Assembly: GCA_036500225.1 (NCBI GenBank)
Contig: DASYCJ010000084.1
Location: forward strand, 13,881 to 77,880
DNA length: 64,000 nt
From: DASUBN01 sp036500225
GTDB taxonomy: Bacteria > Pseudomonadota > Gammaproteobacteria > Natronospirales > REEB76
Reading direction: 5' to 3'
In this document: positions 16,380-26,400 of the stretch, one piece after another
How positions within the stretch are numbered: the first letter of the stretch is position 1
Layout: every line of letters begins with the position of its first letter
The notes under the pieces: generated by a model
Databases searched by the model: none
The model's input: only the letters and a program-made list of their open reading frames with translations
Told to the model about the DNA's origin: nothing
Translations under genes and position numbers: made by a program

Positions 16380-18764
16380 TTGGGTAATCTGAAAGGCGTC
16401 GGACTATTCCTCGCCTCCCTGTTGCTGATGATGTCGGCCTCCCTCGCACACGCGGATGATCAGGCCTTCGTGGTCAAGAAGATTCAGTTGGTCGGGCTGC
16501 AACGCATCTCCGACGGCACCGTCTACGACTACCTGCCTGTCAACATCGGCGACACCATGGACCCGGCGCACGTGCAGCAGGCCATCCGCGCCCTGTACAA
16601 GACCGGTTTCTTCCGTGATGTGGAGTTGCGCCGTGACGGTGACACCCTGGTGGTGTCGGTGGAGGAGCGTCCTTCCATCGCGCACTTCAGCATCACCGGC
16701 AACAAGCTGATCAAGACCGAAGATCTCAACAAAAGCCTGACCAAGGCTGGTCTCTCCGAGGGCCAGATCTTCAACAAGGTGGTGTTGGACGGACTCGAGC
16801 AGGACCTGCTCGACCAGTACTACAGCCACGGCCACTACGGCGTGAACCTGAAGACCGATGTCCGCGATGTAGGCGATAACCGTGTCGATGTGACGGTCAC
16901 TATCTCGGAAGGCGTCACCGCGCGCATCCGTTCCATCAACATCGTCGGCAACCATGACTTCGACGAAGAGACCCTGCAGGACATCTTCAAGCTCAAGGTC
17001 TCGGACTTCTGGACCTACTTCGGCAGTTCCGATGAGTACGCCCGTGAGAAGCTGGTGGGTGACCTGGAGAACCTGAAGTCCTTCTACATGGACCAGGGTT
17101 ACGCCGACTTCAACATCGATTCACCCCAGGTGGCGGTCTCCCCGGACCACAATAGCGTCTATATCACCGTCGGCCTCACCGAAGGCGCTATCTACAAGAT
17201 CAAGGACATTAAACTCGCGGGCAACCTGATCCTGCCCGAGAGTGAGTTGAAGCGCTATCTATTGCTGAAGTCCGGCGACACCTTCTCCCTGGGTCGCGCC
17301 AATGCATCCGCCGACCTGATCCGCAAACGCTTAGGCGTGGATGGTTACGCGTTCGCACAGGTCAACCCTGTCCCGGATATCGACCGCGACCATAAGCTCG
17401 TATCCATAACCTTCGTGGTGGATCCAGGTGAGCGCGCCTATGTGCGCCACATCATCTTCAACGGTGCCGAAGACACCAATGACGAGGTGTACCGCCGTGA
17501 GATGCGTCAGTTCGAGGGCTCCTGGCTCTCTAACCTGGACCTGGAACGTTCGCGCGTGCGCATCCAGCGTCTGCCCTGGGTGGACGATGCCCAGGTGAAG
17601 ACCGTGCCGGTGCCCGGTACCGCGAACCTAGTGGATGTGAGCTTTGACGTGAAGGAGCGCCCGCCGGGTACCGCCAACATCGGCATCGGCTACGGCAGCC
17701 AGTCCGGCCTGGTGCTGGATGGTTCCATCACCAACGCCAACTTCCTCGGTACCGGCGAGAAACTCGAGCTCGAGGCGAGCCATACCGCCATCGGCCACAG
17801 TTACGACCTGTCCTTCACCGACCCGTATGCCACGGTGGATGGGGTGAGCCGTACCTGGAGCGTGTTCCAGACCCGCGTCTCTTCACTGAACATCAACAGC
17901 GCGCCGCTGACCACCCAGTCCTATGGCGTGGGCCTGAGCTATGACATACCGCTTTCCGAATACAGCGCCTGGGGCGAAGGCCTGACCTATTCGCACAACG
18001 AGCTGTTCTCTACCACCGGCACCTCGCAGGAATACATCCAATTCATGCAGTCGCCGGGCAACGGCAGCCTGTTCTTCACGCCGGCCGCCTGCGTGGACCC
18101 GATACGTGACTTCGTCTTCGTCTGCGAATTCCCGGGTCTTCGTTACAACACGCTCGAGAACAGCCTGCGTTACGTCTATGACACCGAGAACCGCATCATC
18201 TTCCCGACCGCGGGCGTGCGTAACAGCCTGACCTTCACCACCGCAGTACCAGGCGGTGACGTCGACTACTACATCCTGAGCTACCAGCAGTACGCGTTCC
18301 TGCCGCTGCCCTTCAAGTTCATCTATGCCCTGAATGGGCAGGTGAGTTACGGCGGGCCCTACGGCAAGACCACCCAATATCCGCCGTTCAAGAACTTCTT
18401 CGTCGGCGGGCCGGATACGGTGCGCGGCTGGGTGGCAGGCACCCTGGGTCCCCAGGACCCGAACCTGCTCTTGCCCATCGGCGGCCGGGCCATGTTCTAT
18501 GCCCAGAACGAGTTCGTGATCCCGCGCTTTGGCAAGGACACCACCGGCGCCGGCTCCTACCGTTTGGCCTTGTTCTTCGATATCGGCAACGCCTTCAGCA
18601 GCGCCAGCCAGTTCAACCTGCCGAACCTGCGCGAATCCTGGGGCCTGGCGGCCACTTTCCTCACGCCCCTGGGTGCAATGAAATTCAGTTATGCTTTCCC
18701 GCTAAACGTCAAAACAGGCGACCAGACCGAGCGCTTCCAGTTCACCCTCGGCGCCTATTACTGA
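16380..18764 (+). CDS. bamA: Outer membrane protein assembly factor BamA
   Basis: Core of the BAM complex that inserts beta-barrel proteins into the outer membrane; 794 residues. It has a signal peptide (about 1-25, cleavage near AHA-DDQ), five POTRA domains (about 26-425) and a C-terminal 16-strand barrel with the conserved VRGW of loop 6. The start is TTG at 16380, preceded by GAGGAG at eight bases; later ATGs would cut the signal peptide. An outer loop carries Cys571 and Cys582 eleven residues apart, which may form a disulfide. The end is FQFTLGAYY, without the usual terminal Phe. Confidence 0.95.
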   Translation: MGNLKGVGLFLASLLLMMSASLAHADDQAFVVKKIQLVGLQRISDGTVYDYLPVNIGDTMDPAHVQQAIRALYKTGFFRDVELRRDGDTLVVSVEERPSIAHFSITGNKLIKTEDLNKSLTKAGLSEGQIFNKVVLDGLEQDLLDQYYSHGHYGVNLKTDVRDVGDNRVDVTVTISEGVTARIRSINIVGNHDFDEETLQDIFKLKVSDFWTYFGSSDEYAREKLVGDLENLKSFYMDQGYADFNIDSPQVAVSPDHNSVYITVGLTEGAIYKIKDIKLAGNLILPESELKRYLLLKSGDTFSLGRANASADLIRKRLGVDGYAFAQVNPVPDIDRDHKLVSITFVVDPGERAYVRHIIFNGAEDTNDEVYRREMRQFEGSWLSNLDLERSRVRIQRLPWVDDAQVKTVPVPGTANLVDVSFDVKERPPGTANIGIGYGSQSGLVLDGSITNANFLGTGEKLELEASHTAIGHSYDLSFTDPYATVDGVSRTWSVFQTRVSSLNINSAPLTTQSYGVGLSYDIPLSEYSAWGEGLTYSHNELFSTTGTSQEYIQFMQSPGNGSLFFTPAACVDPIRDFVFVCEFPGLRYNTLENSLRYVYDTENRIIFPTAGVRNSLTFTTAVPGGDVDYYILSYQQYAFLPLPFKFIYALNGQVSYGGPYGKTTQYPPFKNFFVGGPDTVRGWVAGTLGPQDPNLLLPIGGRAMFYAQNEFVIPRFGKDTTGAGSYRLALFFDIGNAFSSASQFNLPNLRESWGLAATFLTPLGAMKFSYAFPLNVKTGDQTERFQFTLGAYY

Positions 18765-18789
18765 TCTAAATCCTTCAGGAGTGGAAACC

Positions 18790-19332
18790 GTGACCATGAA
18801 ATCCCTGTCTCTCGCCGCATTGTTGGCTGCCTCCCTGGGGCTCGCCGCCGGCGCCCAGGCCGCCGACCTCAAGATCGGCGTGATCGACACAGCATCATTG
18901 CTACAGAAGTCGCCGCAGGCGCAGAACGCCACGGCCGACATGGCCAAGAAGTTCGATGCCCGCAAGAAGGATTTGATGGCGGAGCAGGACGACATCAAGA
19001 ACAAGCAGGACCAGCTCAACAAAAACGGCGCCACCATGAGCTCCCAGCAGGTGCAGGACGCCCAGAGCCAGATCGACGAACTGCAGCGCGACTTCGGCCG
19101 CAAGCAGAGCGACTACATGGATGACGTGAATATGGCCCGCAATTCTGCGCTGAGCTCCTTACAGCAGGACGTGTTCAAGGCCGCCCAGGAGTTCGCCCAG
19201 GTACAGAAGTACGATCTGATCATCGCCGAAGGCGTGATCTACAAGGACGCTGCCGTGGATGTGACCGACCAGGTGCTGGCGCAGATGCAGAAGGATTACA
19301 AGGCTGCCGGGAACGCCAAGAGCGGCGGCTGA
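18790..19332 (+). CDS. skp: Periplasmic chaperone Skp (OmpH family)
   Basis: Trimeric periplasmic holdase for unfolded outer-membrane proteins, about 180 residues. A signal peptide (MTMKSLSLAALLAASLGLAA, cleavage near AQA-AD) precedes a long helical, charged region (about 60-130: KKFDARKKDLMAEQDDIKNK) and the terminal IIAEGVIYKDAAVDVTD typical of OmpH/Skp. GTG 18790 has AGGAG at eight bases and is preferred; ATG 18796 would have a 14-base spacing. It lies between bamA and lpxD, the conserved order. Confidence 0.93.
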   Translation: MTMKSLSLAALLAASLGLAAGAQAADLKIGVIDTASLLQKSPQAQNATADMAKKFDARKKDLMAEQDDIKNKQDQLNKNGATMSSQQVQDAQSQIDELQRDFGRKQSDYMDDVNMARNSALSSLQQDVFKAAQEFAQVQKYDLIIAEGVIYKDAAVDVTDQVLAQMQKDYKAAGNAKSGG

Positions 19333-19336
19333 GCGG

Positions 19337-20362
19337 ATGGCGGCGGCGGGACAGACACTCGCTGAACTGGCTGCCCGCTGCGGTGGGGAAGTGCGCGGCG
19401 ACGGCAGCGTTCGGCTGACCGGCGTCGCGACCATCCAGAACGCGGCGCCCGGGACCATCGCCTTCCTCGCTAACCCGCATTACAAACGTTTCCTGGCGGA
19501 GACCGGCGCCAGCGCCCTGATCCTGAACGCGGAAGACGCGAAGGACACGGCGCTGCCGGCGCTGATCACGTCAAATCCCTATCTCGTCTATGCCAAGGTC
19601 GCGGCGCTCTTGGTGCCGGAGCCTCCCGTGCAGGGTGGCATCGCAGCCGGCGCGCATGTGAGCCCCGAGGCGCGTGTCTCGGCGGATTCCTGGGTGGCGC
19701 CCGGCGCCGTGGTGGAGGCGGGGGCGGAGATCGGCCCGCGCGCCTTCATCGGCCCCAACTGCGTGGTGCGCCATGGCTCGCGCATCGGCACCGACAGCCG
19801 TCTGGTCGCGAACGTGTACCTCGGACCCCGCTCGCAGGTGGGGCAGCGAGTGATCCTGCATCCGAACTGCGCCATCGGCGGCGACGGCTTCGGCAATGCG
19901 AAGGACGGCGAGCGCTGGGTCAAGGTTCCGCAACTCGGCGCCGTCGTGATCGGCGATGACGTGGAGATCGGCTGCAACACCAGCGTGGACCGCGGCGCCC
20001 TCGAAGATACGGTCATCGAGGAAGGCGTGCGGCTCGACAACCAGATACAGGTGGGCCACGGTTCGCGCATCGGCGCGCACACCGCCATCGCAGGCGGAGT
20101 GATCATCGCCGGCAGCGCCAACATCGGCAGACGCTGCATGATCGCGGGCGGTGCTGGCATCAACGGCCACATGGAAGTCTGCGACGACGTGATCGTCATC
20201 GCCATGACCATGGTCACCCGAGCCATCACCAAACCCGGTGTCTATGGCGGCGGCTTGCCGATGGACAGCGTGGATAACTGGCGCAAGAACGCGGCGCGCT
20301 TCCGGCAGTTGGATGCCATGGCGCGCCGTATCGCCGAACTCGAAAAGAAACTCAAGGACTAA
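19337..20362 (+). CDS. lpxD: UDP-3-O-(3-hydroxyacyl)glucosamine N-acyltransferase
   Basis: Third step of lipid A synthesis, transferring the N-linked 3-hydroxyacyl chain. It has 341 residues: an N-terminal uridine-binding domain (about 1-100), a left-handed beta-helix of hexapeptide repeats (about 105-300) and a C-terminal helix. The catalytic His is in NQIQVGHGSRIGAHTAIAGG. Four bases separate it from skp and three from fabZ. Confidence 0.97.
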   Translation: MAAAGQTLAELAARCGGEVRGDGSVRLTGVATIQNAAPGTIAFLANPHYKRFLAETGASALILNAEDAKDTALPALITSNPYLVYAKVAALLVPEPPVQGGIAAGAHVSPEARVSADSWVAPGAVVEAGAEIGPRAFIGPNCVVRHGSRIGTDSRLVANVYLGPRSQVGQRVILHPNCAIGGDGFGNAKDGERWVKVPQLGAVVIGDDVEIGCNTSVDRGALEDTVIEEGVRLDNQIQVGHGSRIGAHTAIAGGVIIAGSANIGRRCMIAGGAGINGHMEVCDDVIVIAMTMVTRAITKPGVYGGGLPMDSVDNWRKNAARFRQLDAMARRIAELEKKLKD

Positions 20363-20365
20363 GCC

Positions 20366-20824
20366 ATGTCGAAACCACCGCTCATGGACATCCAGGCGAT
20401 CATGAAGCAGCTGCCTCACCGCTATCCGTTCCTGCTGTTGGATCGGGTGCTGGAGTGCACGCCGGGTGAATCGCTCGTCGCCTTGAAGAACGTGACCATC
20501 AACGAGCCATTCTTCCCCGGCCATTTTCCGCAGCGTGCGGTGATGCCGGGTGTACTGATCCTGGAGGCCATGGCCCAGGCCACAGGTCTCTTGGCTTTCG
20601 CCACCATCGGTCATCCGCCGGGTCCCAACGAACTCTATTACTTCGTCGGCATCGACAAGGCACGCTTCCGTGAGATGGTGGTGCCGGGTGACCAGATCCT
20701 GTTCAAGGTGAAGATACTGGCCGCCAAACGCAACATCTGGAAGTTCTCCGGCGTAGCCGAGGTGGACGGCAAGATGGCGGCTGAGGCGGAGCTCATGTGC
20801 GCCGGTCAGGTGCACGAAGAGTGA
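20366..20824 (+). CDS. fabZ: 3-hydroxyacyl-ACP dehydratase FabZ
   Basis: Hot-dog-fold dehydratase of fatty-acid elongation, 152 residues. The catalytic pair is His53 in FFPGHFPQRAVMPG and Glu67 in VLILEAMAQATG. It sits between lpxD and lpxA and so balances fatty-acid flux into phospholipids and lipid A. Its TGA overlaps the lpxA GTG. Confidence 0.97.
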   Translation: MSKPPLMDIQAIMKQLPHRYPFLLLDRVLECTPGESLVALKNVTINEPFFPGHFPQRAVMPGVLILEAMAQATGLLAFATIGHPPGPNELYYFVGIDKARFREMVVPGDQILFKVKILAAKRNIWKFSGVAEVDGKMAAEAELMCAGQVHEE

Positions 20825-21600
20825 ACGGCGGTGTCCACACCCAGGCCGTCGTCGATCCCAAGGCGCGGCTGGACAGCAGCGTCAGCGTCGGGCCTTTCAG
20901 CTTCATCGGACCAGACGTGGAGATCGGCGCGGGCACCGTGGTCGGTCCACACGTGGTGATCCAGGGCCCGACCCGTATCGGCCGGGAAAACCACATCCAC
21001 CCCTTCGCATCCTTGGGCGGCGCGCCCCAGGACAAGAAATACGCCGGTGAACCCACCACCCTCGAGATCGGCGACCGTAACAGCATCTTCGAGTCCGCGA
21101 CCCTGAATCGCGGTACCGCCCAGGACAAGGGCACCACCTGCATCGGCAATGACAATTGGCTGATGGCGTACATACACATCGCCCATGACTGCATCCTGGG
21201 CGATAACATCATCATGGCCAACAACGCCACTCTGGCGGGCCACGTGGACATCGAGGACTGGGCCATCCTCGGTGGCTTCAGCAAGATCCACCAGTTCGTG
21301 CGCCTCGGCGCCCATTGCTTCACGGGCATGAACGTGGATATCACCCGCGACGTACCGCCCTATGTGATGGTGTCCGGCACGCCCGTCGAGCCGCACGGCA
21401 TCAACAGCGAAGGTCTGAAGCGCCGTAGCTTCAGTGCCGACCAGATACGCAACATCAAGAATGCCTACCGGGTGCTGTACCGCTCCGACCTCCGACTGGA
21501 AGAGGCCCTGCAGCAGCTCAAGATCCTGGGCGAGACCCAGCCGGAAGTGGCGCTGATGGCGCGGTTCCTGGAGAAGAGCGAACGCAGCATCACGCGCTGA
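20821..21600 (+). CDS. lpxA: UDP-N-acetylglucosamine acyltransferase
   Basis: First step of lipid A synthesis, O-acylating UDP-GlcNAc. From GTG 20821 it has 259 residues; this start overlaps the fabZ stop (GTGA) and removes a nonhomologous leader that the frame allows from 20797. Left-handed beta-helix repeats run from about residue 10 to 185, with the catalytic His in YIHIAHDCILGDN and the C-terminal helical bundle after NSEGLKRRSFS. Confidence 0.96.
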   Translation: MNGGVHTQAVVDPKARLDSSVSVGPFSFIGPDVEIGAGTVVGPHVVIQGPTRIGRENHIHPFASLGGAPQDKKYAGEPTTLEIGDRNSIFESATLNRGTAQDKGTTCIGNDNWLMAYIHIAHDCILGDNIIMANNATLAGHVDIEDWAILGGFSKIHQFVRLGAHCFTGMNVDITRDVPPYVMVSGTPVEPHGINSEGLKRRSFSADQIRNIKNAYRVLYRSDLRLEEALQQLKILGETQPEVALMARFLEKSERSITR

Positions 21601-21614
21601 GGGCCTCAAGAGTC

Positions 21615-22772
21615 ATGCGCATTGGCATCGTGGCGGGGGAGAGTTCAGGTGACATCCTGGGTGCGGGACTTATCCGCGCCGTCAGCGCGCGCCGATCCGA
21701 CGTCGAATTCGAAGGTGTAGCCGGACCGCTGATGCAGGCCGCCGGCTGCAAGACCTTGTATCCCGCCGAGACGCTAGCAGTGATGGGCCTGGTGGAGGTG
21801 CTGCATCACCTCCCGCGCTTGCTCAAGGTCCGCTCCCATCTCAAGCAGCATTTCCTCTCGAACCCGCCGGACGTGTTCGTCGGTATCGATTCCCCCGATT
21901 TCAACCTGGGACTGGAAGAGACCTTGCGCAAGCAAGGCATCCCCACGGTGCACTACGTCAGTCCCTCCATCTGGGCCTGGCGACCCAAACGTGTGTTCAA
22001 GGTAGGCCGTGCAGCGGACCTGACCCTGGCGCTCCTGCCCTTCGAACCACCGCTCTATGACAAGCATGGCTTCAAGGCGACTTTCGTCGGGCACCCGTTG
22101 GCCGATTCGGTCCCTGCACAGCCAGACAGGCGTGGACTGCGCGAAGAACTGCATCTCCCACAAGATCAGCCGGTAGTGGCATTGCTGCCTGGCAGCCGCA
22201 GATCGGAGGTCGAGCGCCTGGGCCCCGTGTTCCTGGATACGGCCGCCTGGCTGAGCCAGAAGAAACCGGAGCTACGCTTCGTCATCCCCGCGGCGACACC
22301 GGCGCTCAATCAACTGTTGAAACGCCAGGCCCGTGCGCTGCAACCGGATCTGCCGGTGACCCTGGTGGAAGGCCATTCTCACGAGGTGTTGGGCGCCGCG
22401 GACGCGGTGTTGCTGGCCTCCGGCACCGCGGCACTGGAAGCCCTGCTGCTTAGATGCCCGATGGTGGTGGCATACAAAGTCTCCAGCCTGACCTATAACC
22501 TGGTCATGGGCCTGGGACTCCTCAAGATAAAGAATGTGTCGCTTCCCAATCTCCTGGCGGAGCGCGATTTGGTGCCAGAGTTCATGCAGGCCCGCGCTAA
22601 TCCTGAAGAATTGGGCCCAGCGGTGCTGAAGCTCCTGGACGACAAGCAGGCTCGCGATATGCAGATACGCGGCTTGCAGGATCTGACTGGCGTGTTGCGG
22701 GTGGGCGCGGATGCGCGCGCCGCAGATGCCGTGCTGGCGCTGGCGGACTCCCGGCGTCGCAGGCCGGAGTAG
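21615..22772 (+). CDS. lpxB: Lipid A disaccharide synthase
   Basis: GT19 glycosyltransferase joining UDP-diacylglucosamine and lipid X; membrane-associated, 385 residues. It shows the N-terminal VAGESSGDILGAGLI, GVAGPLMQAAGC, VGIDSPDFNLG, YVSPSIWAW, LPGSRRSEV and the C-terminal ASGTAALEALL motif. It follows lpxA after 14 bases. Confidence 0.97.
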   Translation: MRIGIVAGESSGDILGAGLIRAVSARRSDVEFEGVAGPLMQAAGCKTLYPAETLAVMGLVEVLHHLPRLLKVRSHLKQHFLSNPPDVFVGIDSPDFNLGLEETLRKQGIPTVHYVSPSIWAWRPKRVFKVGRAADLTLALLPFEPPLYDKHGFKATFVGHPLADSVPAQPDRRGLREELHLPQDQPVVALLPGSRRSEVERLGPVFLDTAAWLSQKKPELRFVIPAATPALNQLLKRQARALQPDLPVTLVEGHSHEVLGAADAVLLASGTAALEALLLRCPMVVAYKVSSLTYNLVMGLGLLKIKNVSLPNLLAERDLVPEFMQARANPEELGPAVLKLLDDKQARDMQIRGLQDLTGVLRVGADARAADAVLALADSRRRRPE

Positions 22773-22811
22773 AATGCCGCAAGAGACGTGGGTACCAAGA
22801 CCGGGGCGGGC

Positions 22812-23417
22812 ATGACAGCGAGATTTAAGGTCCAGGACGCCGGCCGGCGCGTGGCGGGCGTGGATGAGGCGGGACGGGGCCCCTTGGCGGGACCGGTATG
22901 TGCCGCCGCCGTGATCCTGGATGCTGCACGGCCCATCCGTGGCCTCAAGGATTCCAAGCAACTCACCCCTGAAGCCCGCGAAGAACTGGCAGACACGATC
23001 CGGCTTCGCGCTCTTGCCTGGGCCGTGGCCTGGGCCGATCATGAAGAGATCGACCGCATCAATATCCTGCAGGCCTCGCTCCTGGCCATGGCTCGGGCCG
23101 TGGCCGCCTTGAGCATCGAGCCCCACGAGGTCCAGGTGGACGGCAACCAATTGCCGCCCGTGTTGTTGCCGGTCACCGCGATCATCAAGGGTGACAGCAA
23201 GGTGCGCGCCATCAGTGCCGCATCCATTCTGGCCAAGGTGGAGCGAGATGCTGTCATGCGTCGCATGCATGCGCTCTATCCCGAATATGGTTTCGACGTG
23301 CACAAGGGCTATCCCACGCCGGCGCACCTGGACGCCCTGGAGCGCCACGGCGCTTGTGCTATCCATCGCCGCAGCTTCGCGCCGGTGCAGCGCCGCTTGC
23401 AGTCGGAGCCGGCGTGA
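22812..23417 (+). CDS. rnhB: Ribonuclease HII
   Basis: Removes ribonucleotides and RNA-DNA hybrids from DNA; 201 residues. Catalytic acidic residues appear in GVDEAGRGPLAGPV, in VQVDGNQ and in AKVERDAVM; the family end HKGYPTPAHLDAL is present. ATG 22812 is chosen; GTG 22788 would add eight residues without homology. The stop overlaps the dnaE GTG (GTGA). Confidence 0.95.
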   Translation: MTARFKVQDAGRRVAGVDEAGRGPLAGPVCAAAVILDAARPIRGLKDSKQLTPEAREELADTIRLRALAWAVAWADHEEIDRINILQASLLAMARAVAALSIEPHEVQVDGNQLPPVLLPVTAIIKGDSKVRAISAASILAKVERDAVMRRMHALYPEYGFDVHKGYPTPAHLDALERHGACAIHRRSFAPVQRRLQSEPA

Positions 23418-26400
23418 ACCCACGTTTCGTCCATCTCAGGCTACATACGGAATATTCGCTGGCGGACAGCGTGATCCGGGTACCGGAGCTGATGCAGGCG
23501 GTGAAGGCTGCCGGCATGCCGGCAGTGAGCCTGTCGGATCAGAGCAACCTGTTCGCCCTCATCAAGTTCTACGAAGAAGCCCAGGATGCGGGACTCAAGC
23601 CCATCGTCGGAGCCGACCTGCACGTGCGGGAAGGTGACAACGGCGAATCGGCCCTGATCACGCTCCTGTGCTGCGACCATGCAGGCTATCTCAACCTCTC
23701 GGCCCTCATCACCCGCAGCTACCTGGAAGGCCAGAAGCGCGGCCGGCCCCTGCTGGAACGGGAGTGGTTCACGGGCCGCAGCAGCGGACTGATCGCGCTT
23801 TCCGGAGGACGTGACGGGGACGTGGGCAAGGCTCTCTTGGCCGGGCGGGAGGCGGAAGCCCATACACGGCTCGCCGCCTGGCGCGGACTCTTTCCGGATC
23901 GCTTCTATATGGAATTGCAGCGCACCGGCCGCGACCAGGAAGGGGAATACCTGGAGTCTGCCGTGCGCATGGCGGCGGGTGCGGGCGTGCCGGTGGTAGC
24001 CACCAACGACGTGCGGTTTCTGACTGCCGACGACTTCGAGGCTCATGAGGCCCGGGTCTGTATCCAGGAGGGCAGGGTGCTGGACGATCCGCGCCGTCCA
24101 CGCCTCTACAGTCAGCAGCAATATCTGAAGACTCCGACGGAGATGGCGGAACTCTTCTCGGATCTGCCAGAGGCTCTGGAGAATTCCGTCGAGATCGCCA
24201 AGCGCTGCAACCTGAAGCTGGAGCTGGGCAAGAACTACCTGCCGGCTTTCCCGGTGCCGGAAGGACACACTACCGAGAGTTTCCTGCGGGCCGAGGCGGA
24301 GCGGGGCCTGAAGCCGCGCCTCGCCAAGGTGCTGGCCAAGGCTGGCGCAAGACGCGAAGAGACCGAGCAGACCTATAAGTCGCGCCTCGACCTGGAACTC
24401 GGTGTCATCGGCGGCATGGGCTTTCCCGGTTACTTCCTGATCGTCGCGGACTTCATCTATTGGGCGCGCCACCACGGCGTGCCCGTGGGCCCAGGCCGCG
24501 GCTCCGGTGCAGGCTCACTGGTGGCATGGTGTTTAGGCATCACCGATCTCGACCCTATCGAGCATGACCTCTTGTTCGAGCGCTTCCTGAATCCGGAGCG
24601 CGTCTCCATGCCGGACTTCGACGTGGACTTCTGCATGGAAGGTCGCGACCGGGTCATCGACTATGTATCCGACCGGTATGGTCATGCCCGGGTCTCCCAG
24701 ATCATCACCTATGGCAGCATGGCGGCCCGCGCCGTGGTGCGCGACGTGGGCCGGGTGCTGGGCCACCCTTACGGTTACGTGGATAAGATCGCCAAGCTCA
24801 TCCCCATGGAGCTGGAGATCACCCTGGACAAGGCGCTGGCGGATGTCTCGGAGCTGGCGCAGCTCTACGAATCTGACGATGAACTGCATCAACTCATCGA
24901 CCTTGCCAAACGCCTGGAGGGCCTGGCGCGCAACGCAGGCAAGCACGCCGGCGGGGTGGTGATCGCGCCCACCGAACTCACGGACTTCACGCCGCTGTAC
25001 GTGGAAGCTGGCGGTCACCATCCAGTGACGCAGTTGGACAAGGACGACGTGGAGGCGGTGGGCCTGGTGAAGTTCGACTTCCTGGGACTGCGCACCCTCA
25101 CCATCATCGATTGGGCCGTGCGCACCATCAACCAGCAACGTGCCCAGGCCGGTGAGCCGCCCTTGGATATGGGCGCGCTGCCCATGGACGACACCGCCAC
25201 CTATGGACTGCTCAAGCGCTGCCAGACCACCGCAGTTTTCCAGTTGGAATCCCGCGGCATGCGTGACCTCATCGGCCGGCTGCGACCGGATCGCTTCGAG
25301 GACATCGTCGCATTGGTGGCGCTGTTCCGTCCCGGCCCCTTGCAGTCCGGTATGGTGGACGACTTCATCAACCGTAAGCACGGCGTGCAGAAGGTGGACT
25401 ACCCCCACCCTAAGCTGGAGCCAGTACTGCGCCCCACCTACGGTGTGATCCTCTATCAGGAACAGGTGATGCAGATCGCCCAGGTGCTGGCGGGCTACAC
25501 GCTCGGCGGCGCCGACCTCCTGCGGCGCGCCATGGGCAAGAAGAAACCGGAGGAGATGGCTAAGCAGCGCAGCATCTTCACCGAGGGCGCCATCAAGAAC
25601 GGCGTGGATGGCGCGCTCGCCACCCACATCTTCGACCTGATGGAGAAGTTCGCAGGCTACGGCTTCAACAAATCCCATTCTGCTGCTTATGCCGTGCTCT
25701 CGTACCAAACTGCCTGGCTCAAGGCTCACTACCCAGCTGAGTTCATGGCGGCGGTTCTGTCTTCCGACATGGACCACACCGATAGTGTGGTGGGCTTCAT
25801 CCACGAGTGCCGCCAGATAGACATCAATATCTTGGCGCCACAGGTGAACCATTCCGAATACAAATTCACCGCGGCAGATTCCCAGACCATCCGTTACGGC
25901 TTGGGCGCCATCAAGGGCGTCGGTCTCGCGGCCATCGAAGGTCTATTGGTGGAACGCCAGACCAATGGACCGTTCAAGGACCTGGACGATCTCTGCCGGC
26001 GCATGGACCTGCAGAAGGTGAACAAACGGGTGCTGGAGGCCATGACCCGCGCTGGCGCCCTGGACGGCTTAGGGCCAAATCGCGCGACCTTGATGGCGCG
26101 CTTACCGGAAGCCTTGGCGGCAGCCCAGCAGCAGACTCGGGCTAGCGAAGCAGGGCAGAACGATATGTTCGGCGTGGCGGCTGCCGCATCGCCTGCTGCT
26201 GATCAGCCTGCCGTGGTCACTCCGAGCTTGCCGGACTGGGACGAAGCTGAACGCTTGCGCAATGAGAACGAGACCCTCGGGCTCTATCTCACGGGCCACC
26301 CGATCAATCGCTACAAACGCGAACTGCAGCAGGCCTTCGGTGAGACCACTCTGGGCGACCTCATCAGCGAATCGCCGCCAGCGCCTTCCGGCAATGGTGA

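Noticed and set aside
24533..25852. 439-codon minus-strand frame opposite dnaE
   Set aside because: Antisense shadow of the polymerase core; no start context or domain.
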